Shown one piece after another: positions 24,743-32,869 of a stretch of DNA of 61,910 bases (positions are counted from its first letter, which is position 1; the number at the start of each line of letters is the position of its first letter). The translations under genes were made by a program, and so were the position numbers. A model generated the notes under the pieces. That model ran no database searches. It was not told where the DNA came from and saw only the letters and a list, made by a program, of their open reading frames with translations. The DNA comes from Streptomyces lydicus (GTDB taxonomy: Bacteria; Actinomycetota; Actinomycetes; Streptomycetales; Streptomycetaceae), in contig NZ_JNZA01000042.1 in assembly GCF_000717345.1 (NCBI RefSeq), forward strand, positions 1 to 61,910. Reading direction: 5' to 3'.

Positions 24743-25187
24743 TGTGATCCTGACCTGCATAAACGGGGAGGGCGGCGACGCACGGACACGGCCCGGCTGA
24801 CAACGGTGCGGGAATCCCCGCTTGGACCACCCAAGGTGCCGCGCGGTTCCCGTTCGATCCTTTTTTGATTCCTCTCGCTTTCGACCGGGCGTCAGCCCCC
24901 ACTCGTCTGCGAAACTGGGGCGACGTACGAGTAAGTCACGCAAGCAATGGTCTCAGAGGCGCACGGGGGCGTGCGGCCGGGCGTTTCATGCGCCGGCGAC
25001 GGGGGAGGTCTCTGAGACGATGATCGGGTTGCGCGGCTGGGGCTGCGAGTGGTCGGGTGGAGATATGCATCGCGGTGGCGAACTGGGCGAGGGAACCGAG
25101 GACCGGGGTCCCGGGCGCGCCCAGCGCGGCCGTCACCGGCGCGAGGACACCGAGGGCATCAAGGGTGGGGACATCAGGGGCGGCCGC
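24743..25187. other. 445-base divergent gap between hemL and a conserved gene
   Basis: There is no convincing gene. An in-frame extension of the right-hand gene runs leftwards but is poor in conserved features. The gap contains the structured element at 24950-25018 and, on the hemL strand, a plausible promoter region (TTGCTTGCGTGACTTACTCG near 24949-24930). Confidence 0.6.
24950..25018. other. 69-base nested inverted repeat (three-way-junction-like)
   Basis: The ends GTCTCAGAG (24950-24958) and CTCTGAGAC (25010-25018) are perfect 9-base inverted repeats. Between them lie two further hairpins: CGCACG-GGGG-CGTGCG (24960-24975) and, directly adjacent, GCCGG...CCGGC (24976-24997) with an inner GCG/CGC pairing. 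The layout would fold into an outer stem with two arms on either strand. It may be a cis-acting leader RNA for hemL or for the gene at 25188, a small non-coding RNA, a compound operator or a miniature transposable element. Confidence 0.55.
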
Positions 25188-25625
25188 ATGGGGGTGACGT
25201 ACAAGTACTTCGGCGCGCCGAACGGTGCGACCGCGGCCCGCGTCCCGATCTCCATGCGCCCCGAGGAGCTCGGCGGTGACGAGCTCGGCATGGGCGGCAT
25301 GTTCACCAAGATCAAGCCGGAGACGATGGCCGCGATGGTCCTCACCGGTATAGAGGGCATACCGCTCCATAAGGTTCCGCCGCTCGAACTCGTCGTCCTG
25401 CACCCCGACTACGCCGTCGTCAAACTGCCCATGACCGTGGTCGACCCGCTGCGCGGCGTCGGCGAGGAGTCGGTCGGCGCGGCGGCGTTCATCTGGTCCA
25501 CCGTCCCCGACCGCGGCGGCCCGCGCGACGCCTTCACCGTCTACCAGCTCCTGCACGAATGGCAGGACTTCAGCCACCGGCTGCACGAGGCGGGCCATCA
25601 GGCGTACTGCCTGGTGTGGCCGTAA
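25188..25625 (+). CDS. Conserved hypothetical protein, 145 residues
   Basis: A soluble protein without signal peptide or membrane segments. It begins MGVTYKYFGAPNGATAARV, contains RPEELGGDELGMGGMFTKIKPETMAAMVLTG and ends HEAGHQAYCLVWP. I believe it is conserved among streptomycetes next to hemL but know no function. ATG 25188 has AGGGG eight bases upstream; longer starts up to 24822 are in frame but encode low-complexity sequence. Codon use is that of a normal Streptomyces gene. Confidence 0.75.
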   Translation: MGVTYKYFGAPNGATAARVPISMRPEELGGDELGMGGMFTKIKPETMAAMVLTGIEGIPLHKVPPLELVVLHPDYAVVKLPMTVVDPLRGVGEESVGAAAFIWSTVPDRGGPRDAFTVYQLLHEWQDFSHRLHEAGHQAYCLVWP

Positions 25626-25746
25626 CGGTTCAGCTGCCGGCGCCCTGAGGGAACGGTTCGGCGCGGCCGGGTGCGCCCGGGGCGGGCCGCGCGCCGAGTG
25701 GGGTGGGTCACTCCCCGGGACGGCGGGCGGGCGTTCATCGGCGGGC

Positions 25747-25854
25747 GGCGTACGGCACACCTGAGGCGACGTACGGCCCCGAGCGGGGCGGCGTACGGCA
25801 CAGGTGGGAGACGTACGGCCACGAGCGGGGCGGCGCAGGGCATTCGTGGGGCGG
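25747..25854. repeat. Degenerate ~42-base tandem repeat
   Basis: Two nearly identical copies of a unit beginning GGCGTACGGCACA and ending CACGAGCGGGGC or CCCGAGCGGGGC lie at 25747-25789 and 25790-25831, with a shorter third copy after them. GTACGG recurs within each. The repeats lie between convergent genes and contain no credible ORF. Confidence 0.7.
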
Positions 25855-25859
25855 TTGGC

Positions 25860-26831
25860 TCACCAGGTGGGGCGGGCCGAGACGCCGCCGTCCACGACGA
25901 GATCGTGCCCGGTGATCCACGACGCCATCGGCGAGGCGAGGAACACACAGGCGTCGCCCACGTCCTCCGGCCGCCCCAGCCGGCCGGCGGGCGCCGCGGC
26001 CTGCCAGCGCCGCACCCCCTCCGGCCAGTCCTCCGCCAGGCCCGGACGCCCGATCAGGCCCGGCGAGACACTGTTGACGCGGATGCCCCACGCCCCGTAC
26101 TCCAGCGCCGCCGAGCGCGCGTGCATCACCACCGCCGCCTTCGACGCGCAGTAGTGGGCGTGCAGCGGGGCCGGACGGTCCGCCTCGATCGAGGCGATAT
26201 GGGTCACCGAACCGCCGCCGGCGTCCCGCATCACCTCGGCCGCGGCCTGGGTGCAGGCGAAGACGGAGTGCACGTTGACGTCCGCCACCGCCCGCCAGTC
26301 GGCGAGCGACATCCCTGCCAGTTCCTGCGTCGGCTGGACGCCCGCGTTGTTCACCAGGGCGGTCAGCCGACCGCGCCAGCGGGCCGCCTCCGCGACCAGC
26401 CGGTGGCACTCCTCCTCGACGGCCAGATCCGCCCGCAGCGCCAGCGCGCTCCCGCCGTCCTCCTCGATCCGCGCCACCACGGCCCGCGCCGCCTCGGCGC
26501 CCGTCCGGTGGTGCACCACCACCGCGGCCCCCGCAGCCGCGAACCGCAGGGCGACCCCCCGCCCGATGCCCCCGGCGGCCCCGGTGACGAGGACGACTTG
26601 CCCGGTGAGGTCGGGGAGGCCGCTGAGGGAGCCGGCTCCGGTCGGACCGGCCCCGTCGCCGTTCCCGATCCCGTCCTCGTTCCCGTTCCCGTTCTCGTCC
26701 TCGTTCTCGTTCCCGTTCCCGTACGTGTTCCTGTCCGCGTGCCCGTCCACGTGCCCGTACGCATTCCCGTCTCCGGAACTCCCCGCCCTTCCGGCGGCGT
26801 TGAGGTCACGAGGGGTCTGATCCTCTGTCAT
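25860..26831 (-). CDS. SDR oxidoreductase with Asn/Gly/Glu-rich leader
   Basis: A 323-residue short-chain dehydrogenase. The Rossmann motif is TGAAGGIG (83-90); NNAG, the catalytic Ser in HIASIEA and the YxxxK in HYCASK are all present, so it should be an active NAD(P)H-dependent enzyme. Residues 20-62 are a low-complexity Asn/Gly/Asp/Glu tract made by degenerate hexanucleotide repeats, not seen in normal family members of about 250 residues. The ATG overlaps the stop of the upstream cupin gene (ATGA), so the two are translated together. The substrate is unknown. Confidence 0.9.
   Translation of the reverse strand: MTEDQTPRDLNAAGRAGSSGDGNAYGHVDGHADRNTYGNGNENEDENGNGNEDGIGNGDGAGPTGAGSLSGLPDLTGQVVLVTGAAGGIGRGVALRFAAAGAAVVVHHRTGAEAARAVVARIEEDGGSALALRADLAVEEECHRLVAEAARWRGRLTALVNNAGVQPTQELAGMSLADWRAVADVNVHSVFACTQAAAEVMRDAGGGSVTHIASIEADRPAPLHAHYCASKAAVVMHARSAALEYGAWGIRVNSVSPGLIGRPGLAEDWPEGVRRWQAAAPAGRLGRPEDVGDACVFLASPMASWITGHDLVVDGGVSARPTW
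26660..26772. repeat. Degenerate hexanucleotide repeat tract
   Basis: About 18 copies of GTTCCC/GTTCTC/GTCCTC-type hexamers, with GTGCCC/GTCCAC variants at the right-hand end, encode the NGNENEDENGNGNEDG-like leader of the SDR on the minus strand. Hexamers preserve the frame, so copy number can change without loss of the protein. Confidence 0.85.
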
Positions 26832-27328
26832 GGTCGGCTCAGCGCGGTGATCCGCGCTGCCTCCTGGGGAAAGCGCGCGGCCAGTTCGGCGGCGTCCCCG
26901 TGCTCGTAGTCCTGGTAGGTGAATCCGGGCGCCATCGTGCAGCCGAAGAGGCTCCAGGCACCGCCGTCGGCGACCTCGGCGGCCATCCAGGTGCCGGCCG
27001 GCACCGTGAACTGGACGTGCTGCCCGCCCAGGACGTCCGGCCCCAGCAGCGCCGTACGGGCCGGGCGGCCCTCGCAGAGCAGCAGCAGGCTGAGCGGGTC
27101 GCCCCCGTAGAAGTGCCAGATCTCGTCGGCCGGCAGCCGGTGGAGGGCGGAGAAGTCGCCGGGTTCGGCGGTCAGCAGCATCACGATCGCCGTTCCCTCG
27201 GGACGTCCGTCGGGGCGCGGCGGACCCGCCCACGTCTGCCGGAACCTGCCTCCCTCACGGGGCAGCGGCTCCAGCCCGTAGAACGCGATCAGCGCCTCGG
27301 GGAGCGGGGCGCGGGGGTGCTCGTCCAT
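26828..27328 (-). CDS. Cupin domain protein (DUF985 type)
   Basis: A 166-residue single-domain cupin related to DUF985/YML079-type proteins. The TAIVMLLTAEPGDFSALHRLPADEIWHFYGGDPLSLLLL core and the PAGTWMAAEVADGGAWSLFGCTMAPGFTYQDYE end are typical. His and Glu side chains in the barrel could bind a metal or a sugar-like ligand. It is the first gene of a two-gene unit with the SDR, suggesting they modify the same small molecule; this is inference. Confidence 0.88.
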   Translation of the reverse strand: MDEHPRAPLPEALIAFYGLEPLPREGGRFRQTWAGPPRPDGRPEGTAIVMLLTAEPGDFSALHRLPADEIWHFYGGDPLSLLLLCEGRPARTALLGPDVLGGQHVQFTVPAGTWMAAEVADGGAWSLFGCTMAPGFTYQDYEHGDAAELAARFPQEAARITALSRP

Positions 27329-27472
27329 CGGTGGTGTCCTCTCCGCCTCGTCCGCCGTCCGCCGTGGCGCGGCCGGTGGTGAGATCCGTGGTGAGGTCGG
27401 CGTCGCGCTCGGTGGCGCGCTCGGTGATCCACCCTAGGGACAAGGAGGCGCGACGGCGGGCACAATCGGGCC

Positions 27473-27889
27473 ATGTCCGATACCTCGGCCGACGAGCCGT
27501 CAGCTGTGTGGCACACCGTCGACGATCTGGTGCGCTGGCTCGACCGGGAGAGCGCGCTGCCGGTGGAGCAGGAGCGGTTGCTGCGCATCCTGAAGCTCTC
27601 GGAGGAGGCGGGCGAGGTCGCCCAGGCCGTCATCGGGGCCACCGGCCAGAACCCGCGCAAGGGCCGCACCCACAGCTGGGACGACGTCCACAGCGAGCTG
27701 TGCGATGTGATCGTCACCGCGATGGTGGCGCTGCGGACGCTGACGCCGGAGGCGCGGCGGGTGTTCGAGGGGCATCTGGAGCGGGTGGCGGAACGGGTTC
27801 CGGCGGCGCCCGGAGGAGAAGTGCCCGCGCGGGCCGTACGGGGAGTGCCGGCGCCGGCCGTGGGAGAGGTTCCGGCACCGCCCGCTTGA
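27473..27889 (+). CDS. MazG-like nucleotide pyrophosphohydrolase
   Basis: A 138-residue protein with a single MazG-like helical core. The Mg2+-binding acidic residues lie in LSEEAGEVAQAVIG and SELCDVIVTAMVAL, the pattern of all-alpha NTP pyrophosphatases that cleave NTPs to NMP and PPi and cleanse the nucleotide pool. The C-terminal 30 residues are Pro/Ala/Val-rich repeats and probably unstructured. It stands alone, converging on a TetR gene. Confidence 0.88.
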   Translation: MSDTSADEPSAVWHTVDDLVRWLDRESALPVEQERLLRILKLSEEAGEVAQAVIGATGQNPRKGRTHSWDDVHSELCDVIVTAMVALRTLTPEARRVFEGHLERVAERVPAAPGGEVPARAVRGVPAPAVGEVPAPPA

Positions 27890-27938
27890 GGGTGGCTGCG
27901 CTGCCGGTCCGGGGCCGGGGCCGGTGGTCCGTGGTGCG

Positions 27939-28631
27939 TCAGGGCAGGTCGGCCGTCAGGTAGCGCTGAATGGTGGGGGCCAGCCAGGCGACGACCTCGT
28001 CGTGGCTGAGGGCGACGGCCGGCGGGATGTGCAGGACGTAGCGGCACAGGGCCATGCCCAGTACCTGGGAGGCGATCAGCCCGGAACGGAGCTCGGCCTC
28101 CTCGGGCACCGGGCACACCGCGGAGAGGACCGGCTCGATCTGCTCGGCGAAGACCTTCCGCATCCGCTGGGCGCCCGCGTCGTTCGTGACGCCGACGCGC
28201 ATCATGCCGGTCATCGTCTCGTCGGACTCCCAGCGCTCCAGGAAGTGGCGGACGAGCCGGGCGCCGAGCTCGTCGTGCGGGACGTGGGTGAGGTCGGGGG
28301 CGTGCACTTCGATCTCCGACGCGGCCGCGAAGAGGCCCGCCTTGTTGCCGTAGTAGCGCATCACCATCGACGGGTCGATGCCCGCTTCCTTGGCGATGGC
28401 GCGGATCGTGGCGCGCTCGTACCCGTCGGCGGCGAAGCGGTCCCGGGCGGCGGCCAGGATCGCGGCCCGGGTCGCGGCGGAGCGCGGGGGACGGGTCCCG
28501 CCGGCTTCGCGGGGTGCCGTGGCGGCGGTGTCCGCCGCGTCGGCCGGTGCGGACGCGGCGGCGGCAGTCGTCGCGTCGGCGGGGGTGTCCGACGCGGGAT
28601 CGGTGCTGGTGGCGTGGGCGGGGTCTGGCAT
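27939..28631 (-). CDS. TetR family repressor, probable regulator of the FAD monooxygenase
   Basis: A 230-residue TetR protein. A 45-residue Ala/Thr/Asp-rich leader precedes the helix-turn-helix (TRAAILAAARDRFAADGYERATIRAIAKEAGIDPSMVMRYYGNK). The C-terminal half matches the actinobacterial TetR ligand domain. The gene is divergent from a FAD monooxygenase gene; the shared 140-base gap holds four copies of a CAAC-n4-GTTG palindrome. This is the usual layout of a substrate-responsive repressor controlling a detoxifying or catabolic enzyme. Confidence 0.93.
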   Translation of the reverse strand: MPDPAHATSTDPASDTPADATTAAAASAPADAADTAATAPREAGGTRPPRSAATRAAILAAARDRFAADGYERATIRAIAKEAGIDPSMVMRYYGNKAGLFAAASEIEVHAPDLTHVPHDELGARLVRHFLERWESDETMTGMMRVGVTNDAGAQRMRKVFAEQIEPVLSAVCPVPEEAELRSGLIASQVLGMALCRYVLHIPPAVALSHDEVVAWLAPTIQRYLTADLP

Positions 28632-28647
28632 GTCAACGACTGTAGGC

Positions 28648-28729
28648 CAACAACTGTTGACACGCCAGCGCGGCGCGTCCTACGCTTGCCAACAAGCGTT
28701 GACCAACATGCGTTGACCAACAAATGTGG
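28648..28729. promoter_or_regulatory. Array of four TetR-type operators in the divergent promoter
   Basis: CAACAACTGTTG (28648-28659), CAACAAGCGTTG (28690-28701), CAACATGCGTTG (28704-28715) and CAACAAATGTGG (28718-28729) are variants of one 12-base palindrome. The last three are spaced 14 bases apart, and the first lies 42 (3 x 14) bases from the second. Between sites 1 and 2 is a likely promoter for the monooxygenase (TTGACA at 28657, TACGCT at 28681). The downstream sites would lie at and after the transcription start. Confidence 0.75.
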
Positions 28730-28771
28730 GCATCGTGCACCGGCCCCGGCAAGCCATAGGAGGCAGCAGCC

Positions 28772-30535
28772 ATGGACGCCATGAACCCCCGGTCCGACAA
28801 GGGCGACACCAAGGAACGGGCGGCCGACGAGTCCCGCGACGCGGACGTCCTCGTCGTCGGGGCCGGTCCGACCGGCCTGTTGCTGGCCGGGGACCTGGCC
28901 GAGGCCGGTCTTTCCGTCACCCTCCTCGAGCGCCGGCCCGACACGACGAGCAACCTCACCCGCGCCTTGGCGGTGCATGCCCGCACGCTGGAGCAGCTCG
29001 ACGCCCGCGGACTCGCCGACGAGCTGGTGGCCGGCGGGCACCGCATCACCCGCCTCCGGCTGTTCGGCCGGGCCGACCTCGACCCGTCCCAGCTCCCCTC
29101 CCGCTTCCCGTTCGTGCTGATCACGCCCCAGTTCGAGGTCGAGCGCCTGCTGGACCGCCGGGCCCGCAAGGCCGGAGTGGTGTTCCGGTACGACTCCGAG
29201 GTGACCGGTCTGGAGCAGGACGCGGACGGGGTGACGGTCCACCTCCGCGGCGCCGGGGGCACCACCAGCGTCCGTGCCGCGTATGTCGTCGGCACCGACG
29301 GCGTGCGCAGCACGATCCGCGAGGCCATCGGCCTGCCTTTCCCCGGCAAGTCCGTGATCCGCTCCGTGGTCCTCGCCGACGTCCGGTTGGCGCAGGAGCC
29401 GGAGTCCCCCTTCACCGTCGGTGCCACGGAGGACGCCTTCGGCCTGATCGGCTCGTTCGGCGACGGCTGGTACCGCGTCATCGGCTGGAACCGCCACCGC
29501 CAGGCCGACGACGACACCCCCGCCGACCTCGCCGAGGTCCAGGAGGTCGCCCGCCTCGCGCTCGGCAAGGACTACGGCATCCATGACGCCCGCTGGATCT
29601 CGCGCTTCCACAGCGATGAGCGCCAGGCCCCCGAGTACCGCGTCGGCCGGGTCTTCCTCGCCGGGGACGCCGCCCACGTGCACTCCCCCGCCGGCGGCCA
29701 GGGCATGAACACCGGCCTGCAGGACGCCGCCAACCTCGGCTGGAAGCTGGCGGCGGTGATCCAGGGCCGTGCCCCGGCGGCCCTGCTGGACAGCTATCAG
29801 GCCGAGCGTCACCCCGTCGGCAAGATGGTGCTGCGCAGCAGCGGCGCCATCATCCGGCTCGCCCTGGTGCACCACGCGCCGGGCCGCGCCGCCCGCGCGG
29901 TCGCCGCCCAGCTCGTCAACCGGCTACGGCCACTGTCCCGCCGTGCGGTGCGCAACCTCTCCGGCATCGGTATCGCCTATCCGGCCGGGCCCGGTGCCCA
30001 CCGGCTCGCCGGCCACCGCGCGCCCGACATCCAGCTGGCCGACGGCAGCCGCCTCTACGAACTCCTGCGCCAGGGCCGGTTCGTCCTCATCACCCCGGCC
30101 GGCGAACCCGCCGTCGCCCAATGCCCGGCGAACAGCGGGGATGCCCCGTCGCACCCCGCTCCCGCACACCCCGATGCCTCGCACCCCACCCCCTCGCGCG
30201 CCGATGCCCTGCGCCCCGCCGACGGCCGCCTGATACACGCCGTCTGGCGTGGCGACCGCCGCACGGCCCTGCTCGTCCGGCCCGACGGCTATGTCGCCTG
30301 GGCCACCGACGCCACAGCCCCCGCGGAGCGCGCCGCGGCCCTGCGCACCGCCCTCCTCCACTGGACCGGCTCCACGCCCGACGGGACCTCCCCCGCGGAC
30401 ACCACCTCGCCCCGCTCCTTCGCTGCCTCCGCCGCCGCTGCCGACACCTCCACCACTCCCACCGCCACTCCCACCGGCGTCTCGGCTGTCATCCCGGCGC
30501 CAGCACATGACGCAGATAGGCCCGCGGATCGGTGA
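28772..30535 (+). CDS. FAD-dependent aromatic monooxygenase (PheA/TfdB, Rox/PgaE-like)
   Basis: A 587-residue class A flavoprotein hydroxylase. It shows the FAD GxGxxG (VVGAGPTGLLLAG, from residue 28), the DG motif (VVGTDGVRSTIREAIG) and the GD motif (RVFLAGDAAHVHSPAGGQGMNTGLQDAANLGWKLA). Such enzymes hydroxylate phenols, anthracyclines, tetracyclines or rifamycins with NAD(P)H and O2. The divergent TetR suggests induction by the substrate, so antibiotic or phenolic detoxification is likely but unproven. ATG 28772 has AGGAGG upstream. The last 60 residues are Ala/Thr/Ser-rich, and the 3' end overlaps the convergent ATPase gene by 47 bases. Confidence 0.92.
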   Translation: MDAMNPRSDKGDTKERAADESRDADVLVVGAGPTGLLLAGDLAEAGLSVTLLERRPDTTSNLTRALAVHARTLEQLDARGLADELVAGGHRITRLRLFGRADLDPSQLPSRFPFVLITPQFEVERLLDRRARKAGVVFRYDSEVTGLEQDADGVTVHLRGAGGTTSVRAAYVVGTDGVRSTIREAIGLPFPGKSVIRSVVLADVRLAQEPESPFTVGATEDAFGLIGSFGDGWYRVIGWNRHRQADDDTPADLAEVQEVARLALGKDYGIHDARWISRFHSDERQAPEYRVGRVFLAGDAAHVHSPAGGQGMNTGLQDAANLGWKLAAVIQGRAPAALLDSYQAERHPVGKMVLRSSGAIIRLALVHHAPGRAARAVAAQLVNRLRPLSRRAVRNLSGIGIAYPAGPGAHRLAGHRAPDIQLADGSRLYELLRQGRFVLITPAGEPAVAQCPANSGDAPSHPAPAHPDASHPTPSRADALRPADGRLIHAVWRGDRRTALLVRPDGYVAWATDATAPAERAAALRTALLHWTGSTPDGTSPADTTSPRSFAASAAAADTSTTPTATPTGVSAVIPAPAHDADRPADR

Positions 30536-31256
30536 GGTAACGCCGCCAGTGGTCCACCAGCCCCAGTTCCGCCCACTCCACCGCGCGCATGCCGTGCTCG
30601 CCCACCTCGACGATCTCCGCACCGGGCAGCGCGGTCAGCAGCGGGGAGTGCGTGGCGCAGATGATCTGTGCCCCACCTTTTCCCGACTCGTCCATCAGGC
30701 CGACCAGTTCGAGACAGGAGGAGAAGGACAGCGCCGCCTCCGGCTCGTCCATGACGTACAGCCCCCGCTGCGCGAAGCGTTCACGGAAGGCCAGCAGGAA
30801 GCCCTCCCCATGGCTCATCCCGTCCGGGTCCCGGGACAGTCGCTTCGACCTCCGCTCGCCGTTCAGCGCCTCCAGCGCCGTCTCGGCCCGCAGGAAGAAT
30901 CCCTGCCGGCGGGTTCGCGGCCCGCGCACCATGCGGCGGCCCTCCCGCGTCGGGTCGAACCGCATCCGGCCGCCGAGCACCGACGCCTCCCGGGAGCTGG
31001 CGTATTTGTAGCCCGCCGACCCGCCGTACGAATCCAGCCCGAAGCCCTCCGCCAGCGCCTCGGCCAGCGTCGACTTCCCCGAACCGTTCTCGCCCACCAG
31101 GAAGGTCACCGGCGCGCGGAACGTCAGCCCTTCCTCGATCAGTTGGCGTACGCACGGCACCGTCCAGGGCCAGCCGTCCCCGGCCGTGCCCTCCCCGTGC
31201 GGAAGATCCACGTAGGCCCGTTCGATCAGCATGTCCTCGAAGCTCTCACACGCCAC
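30489..31256 (-). CDS. AAA family ATPase (OLD/RecF-like, no nuclease domain)
   Basis: A 255-residue ABC-type ATPase. Walker A is GENGSGKST (about 55-63), Walker [11 protein letters not shown], and ATHSPLL the switch His of OLD/RecF-like ATPases; the [19 protein letters not shown] region fits the small predicted ATPases of this group. It lacks the TOPRIM nuclease of OLD proteins and no partner nuclease is adjacent, so its role is unknown. GTG 31256 is used; ATG 31232 ([11 protein letters not shown]) is a good alternative. Confidence 0.85.
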   Translation of the reverse strand: MACESFEDMLIERAYVDLPHGEGTAGDGWPWTVPCVRQLIEEGLTFRAPVTFLVGENGSGKSTLAEALAEGFGLDSYGGSAGYKYASSREASVLGGRMRFDPTREGRRMVRGPRTRRQGFFLRAETALEALNGERRSKRLSRDPDGMSHGEGFLLAFRERFAQRGLYVMDEPEAALSFSSCLELVGLMDESGKGGAQIICATHSPLLTALPGAEIVEVGEHGMRAVEWAELGLVDHWRRYLTDPRAYLRHVLAPG

Positions 31257-31342
31257 TGACGCCCGCGTCCGACCCGACGCCCCGCACGCACCCCCCCACC
31301 ACCCATTCCCTCGGCCCCGCCCCTCCTCCCTACGCTGGGCCC

Positions 31343-31678
31343 ATGCTCATCGCCCGCTCCGCCGCCCTCTTCGTCGTCGCCGCCCTCTTCGAGATCGGCG
31401 GTGCCTGGCTGGTCTGGCAGGGCGTCCGGGAGCACAAGGGCTGGGCTTGGATCGGCGCCGGGGTCCTCGCGCTGGGCGTGTACGGATTCGTCGCCACCCT
31501 CCAGCCGGACGCCGCATTCGGCCGCATCCTCGCCGCGTACGGCGGTGTCTTCGTCGCGGGGTCGCTCGCCTGGGGAATGGTCGCCGACGGCTACCGTCCC
31601 GACCGCTGGGACGTCATCGGCGCGCTGATCTGCCTGGCCGGCATGGCAGTGATCATGTACGCCCCCAGGGGCCGCTGA
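31343..31678 (+). CDS. YnfA family (UPF0060) small membrane protein
   Basis: A 111-residue four-helix membrane protein of the YnfA/UPF0060 family, distantly related to small multidrug transporters. Signature stretches are [14 protein letters not shown] and [43 protein letters not shown]. It is a single-gene unit. A transport role has been proposed for the family but the substrate is not established. Confidence 0.93.
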   Translation: MLIARSAALFVVAALFEIGGAWLVWQGVREHKGWAWIGAGVLALGVYGFVATLQPDAAFGRILAAYGGVFVAGSLAWGMVADGYRPDRWDVIGALICLAGMAVIMYAPRGR

Positions 31679-31723
31679 CGCCCGCCGCGAGGGCACGCGA
31701 CGGGCCCGGTGCCGGCACCCAGG

Positions 31724-31824
31724 CACCGCCGACCACACCCACCCCCGGACACCGCCGACCACCGCGCCCCAAACACCGCTGACCACACCCGCCCCCAGAC
31801 ACCGCCGGTCACACCCACCCCAGG
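31724..31824. repeat. Four tandem ~26-base repeats after ynfA
   Basis: Units beginning CACCGCYGACCAC or CACCGCCGGTCAC and continuing with CCCRCCCC lie at 31724-31749, 31750-31773, 31774-31799 and 31800-31824 in the gap between YnfA and the SDR. They are C-rich and non-coding. The lengths (24-26) and drift between copies show old slippage and not a CRISPR. Confidence 0.8.
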
Positions 31825-31958
31825 CGCCTTCGACAGCCACATCCCGCATACCCCCGAGGCCGCGGGCCGGGCCCGCATATCCTGGCCGCGTACCACCCTC
31901 CCCACTCGCCCCATGCTCCTCAGGAGCAGGGGACCGTCACCGTCTTGAGGAGTGCACG

Positions 31959-32708
31959 ATGACCGCCGAGGCCCGTACCGCCGTCGTCACCGGAGCGAGC
32001 AGCGGGATCGGTGCCGCGACCGCCCGGGCGCTGGCCGCCGCCGGCTACCGCGTGGTGCTCACCGCCCGCCGCAAGGACCGCATCGAGGCGCTCGCCGCCG
32101 AGCTGCCCGGCGCCCGGGCCCACGCTCTCGACGTCACCGACCGCGCCGCCGTCGACGCCTTCGCGTCCTCCCTCGACCGCTGTGACGTGCTGGTCAACAA
32201 CGCCGGCGGCGCCTACGGTGCCGAGCCGGTCGCCACCGGCGACCCCGCCGACTGGCGCGCCATGTACGAGGTCAACGTCCTCGGCGTGCTCCACATGACC
32301 CAGGCGCTGCTGCCGCCGCTCACCGCGTCCGGTGACGGCACCGTCGTCGTGCTCTCCTCCACCGCCGGCCACGGCACGTACGAGGGCGGCGGTGGCTACG
32401 TCGCCGCCAAGCACGGCGCCCATGTCCTCGCCGAAACCCTCCGGCTGGAGCTGTGCGGCGAGCCGGTCCGCGTCATCGAGGTGGCGCCGGGCATGGTCAA
32501 GACCGACGAGTTCGCCACCACCCGCTTCCGTGGTGACACCACCAAGGCCGCCAAGGTCTACGAGGGGGTGGACCAGCCGCTCAGCGCGGAGGACGTCGCC
32601 GACACCATCACCTGGGCGATCACCCGCCCCGCCCACGTCAATGTCGACCTCCTGGTGGTCCGCCCCCGCGCCCAGGCGTCCAACACCAAGGTCCACCGCA
32701 CCACTTGA
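31959..32708 (+). CDS. SDR family oxidoreductase (YdfG-like)
   Basis: A 249-residue short-chain dehydrogenase with TGASSGIG at residues 9-16, NNAGGAYG, the catalytic Ser in LSSTAGHGTYEGGGGYVAAKHG with the YxxxK pair, and the PGMVKTDEF segment. It resembles YdfG-type 3-hydroxy acid or serine dehydrogenases that use NADP(H). ATG 31959 has GAGGAG upstream. It is a single gene beside decayed DNA; the substrate is unknown. Confidence 0.93.
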   Translation: MTAEARTAVVTGASSGIGAATARALAAAGYRVVLTARRKDRIEALAAELPGARAHALDVTDRAAVDAFASSLDRCDVLVNNAGGAYGAEPVATGDPADWRAMYEVNVLGVLHMTQALLPPLTASGDGTVVVLSSTAGHGTYEGGGGYVAAKHGAHVLAETLRLELCGEPVRVIEVAPGMVKTDEFATTRFRGDTTKAAKVYEGVDQPLSAEDVADTITWAITRPAHVNVDLLVVRPRAQASNTKVHRTT

Positions 32709-32869
32709 TCCCGGCAGACGCGACCGGCGCCGCGCGAAGCCAGGCCCAAAGAGGCGGCGCAGCGCGGCGTTCGGCAGCCCCCTGCCCCTCCGGCCCCACG
32801 GTCGCGAGGGCAGTGCGACAGGGCGACACGACGGCAGGGCGACAGTGACCCGCGAAGGCGACCTTTCGA

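Noticed and set aside
24822..25187. A longer N terminus for the conserved protein at 25188
   Set aside because: The extension is low in complexity and crosses the nested inverted repeat; ATG 25188 has a good ribosome site.
31724..31824. Repeats of about 26 bases considered as a CRISPR array
   Set aside because: There are no spacers, the unit lengths drift, and no cas genes are present.
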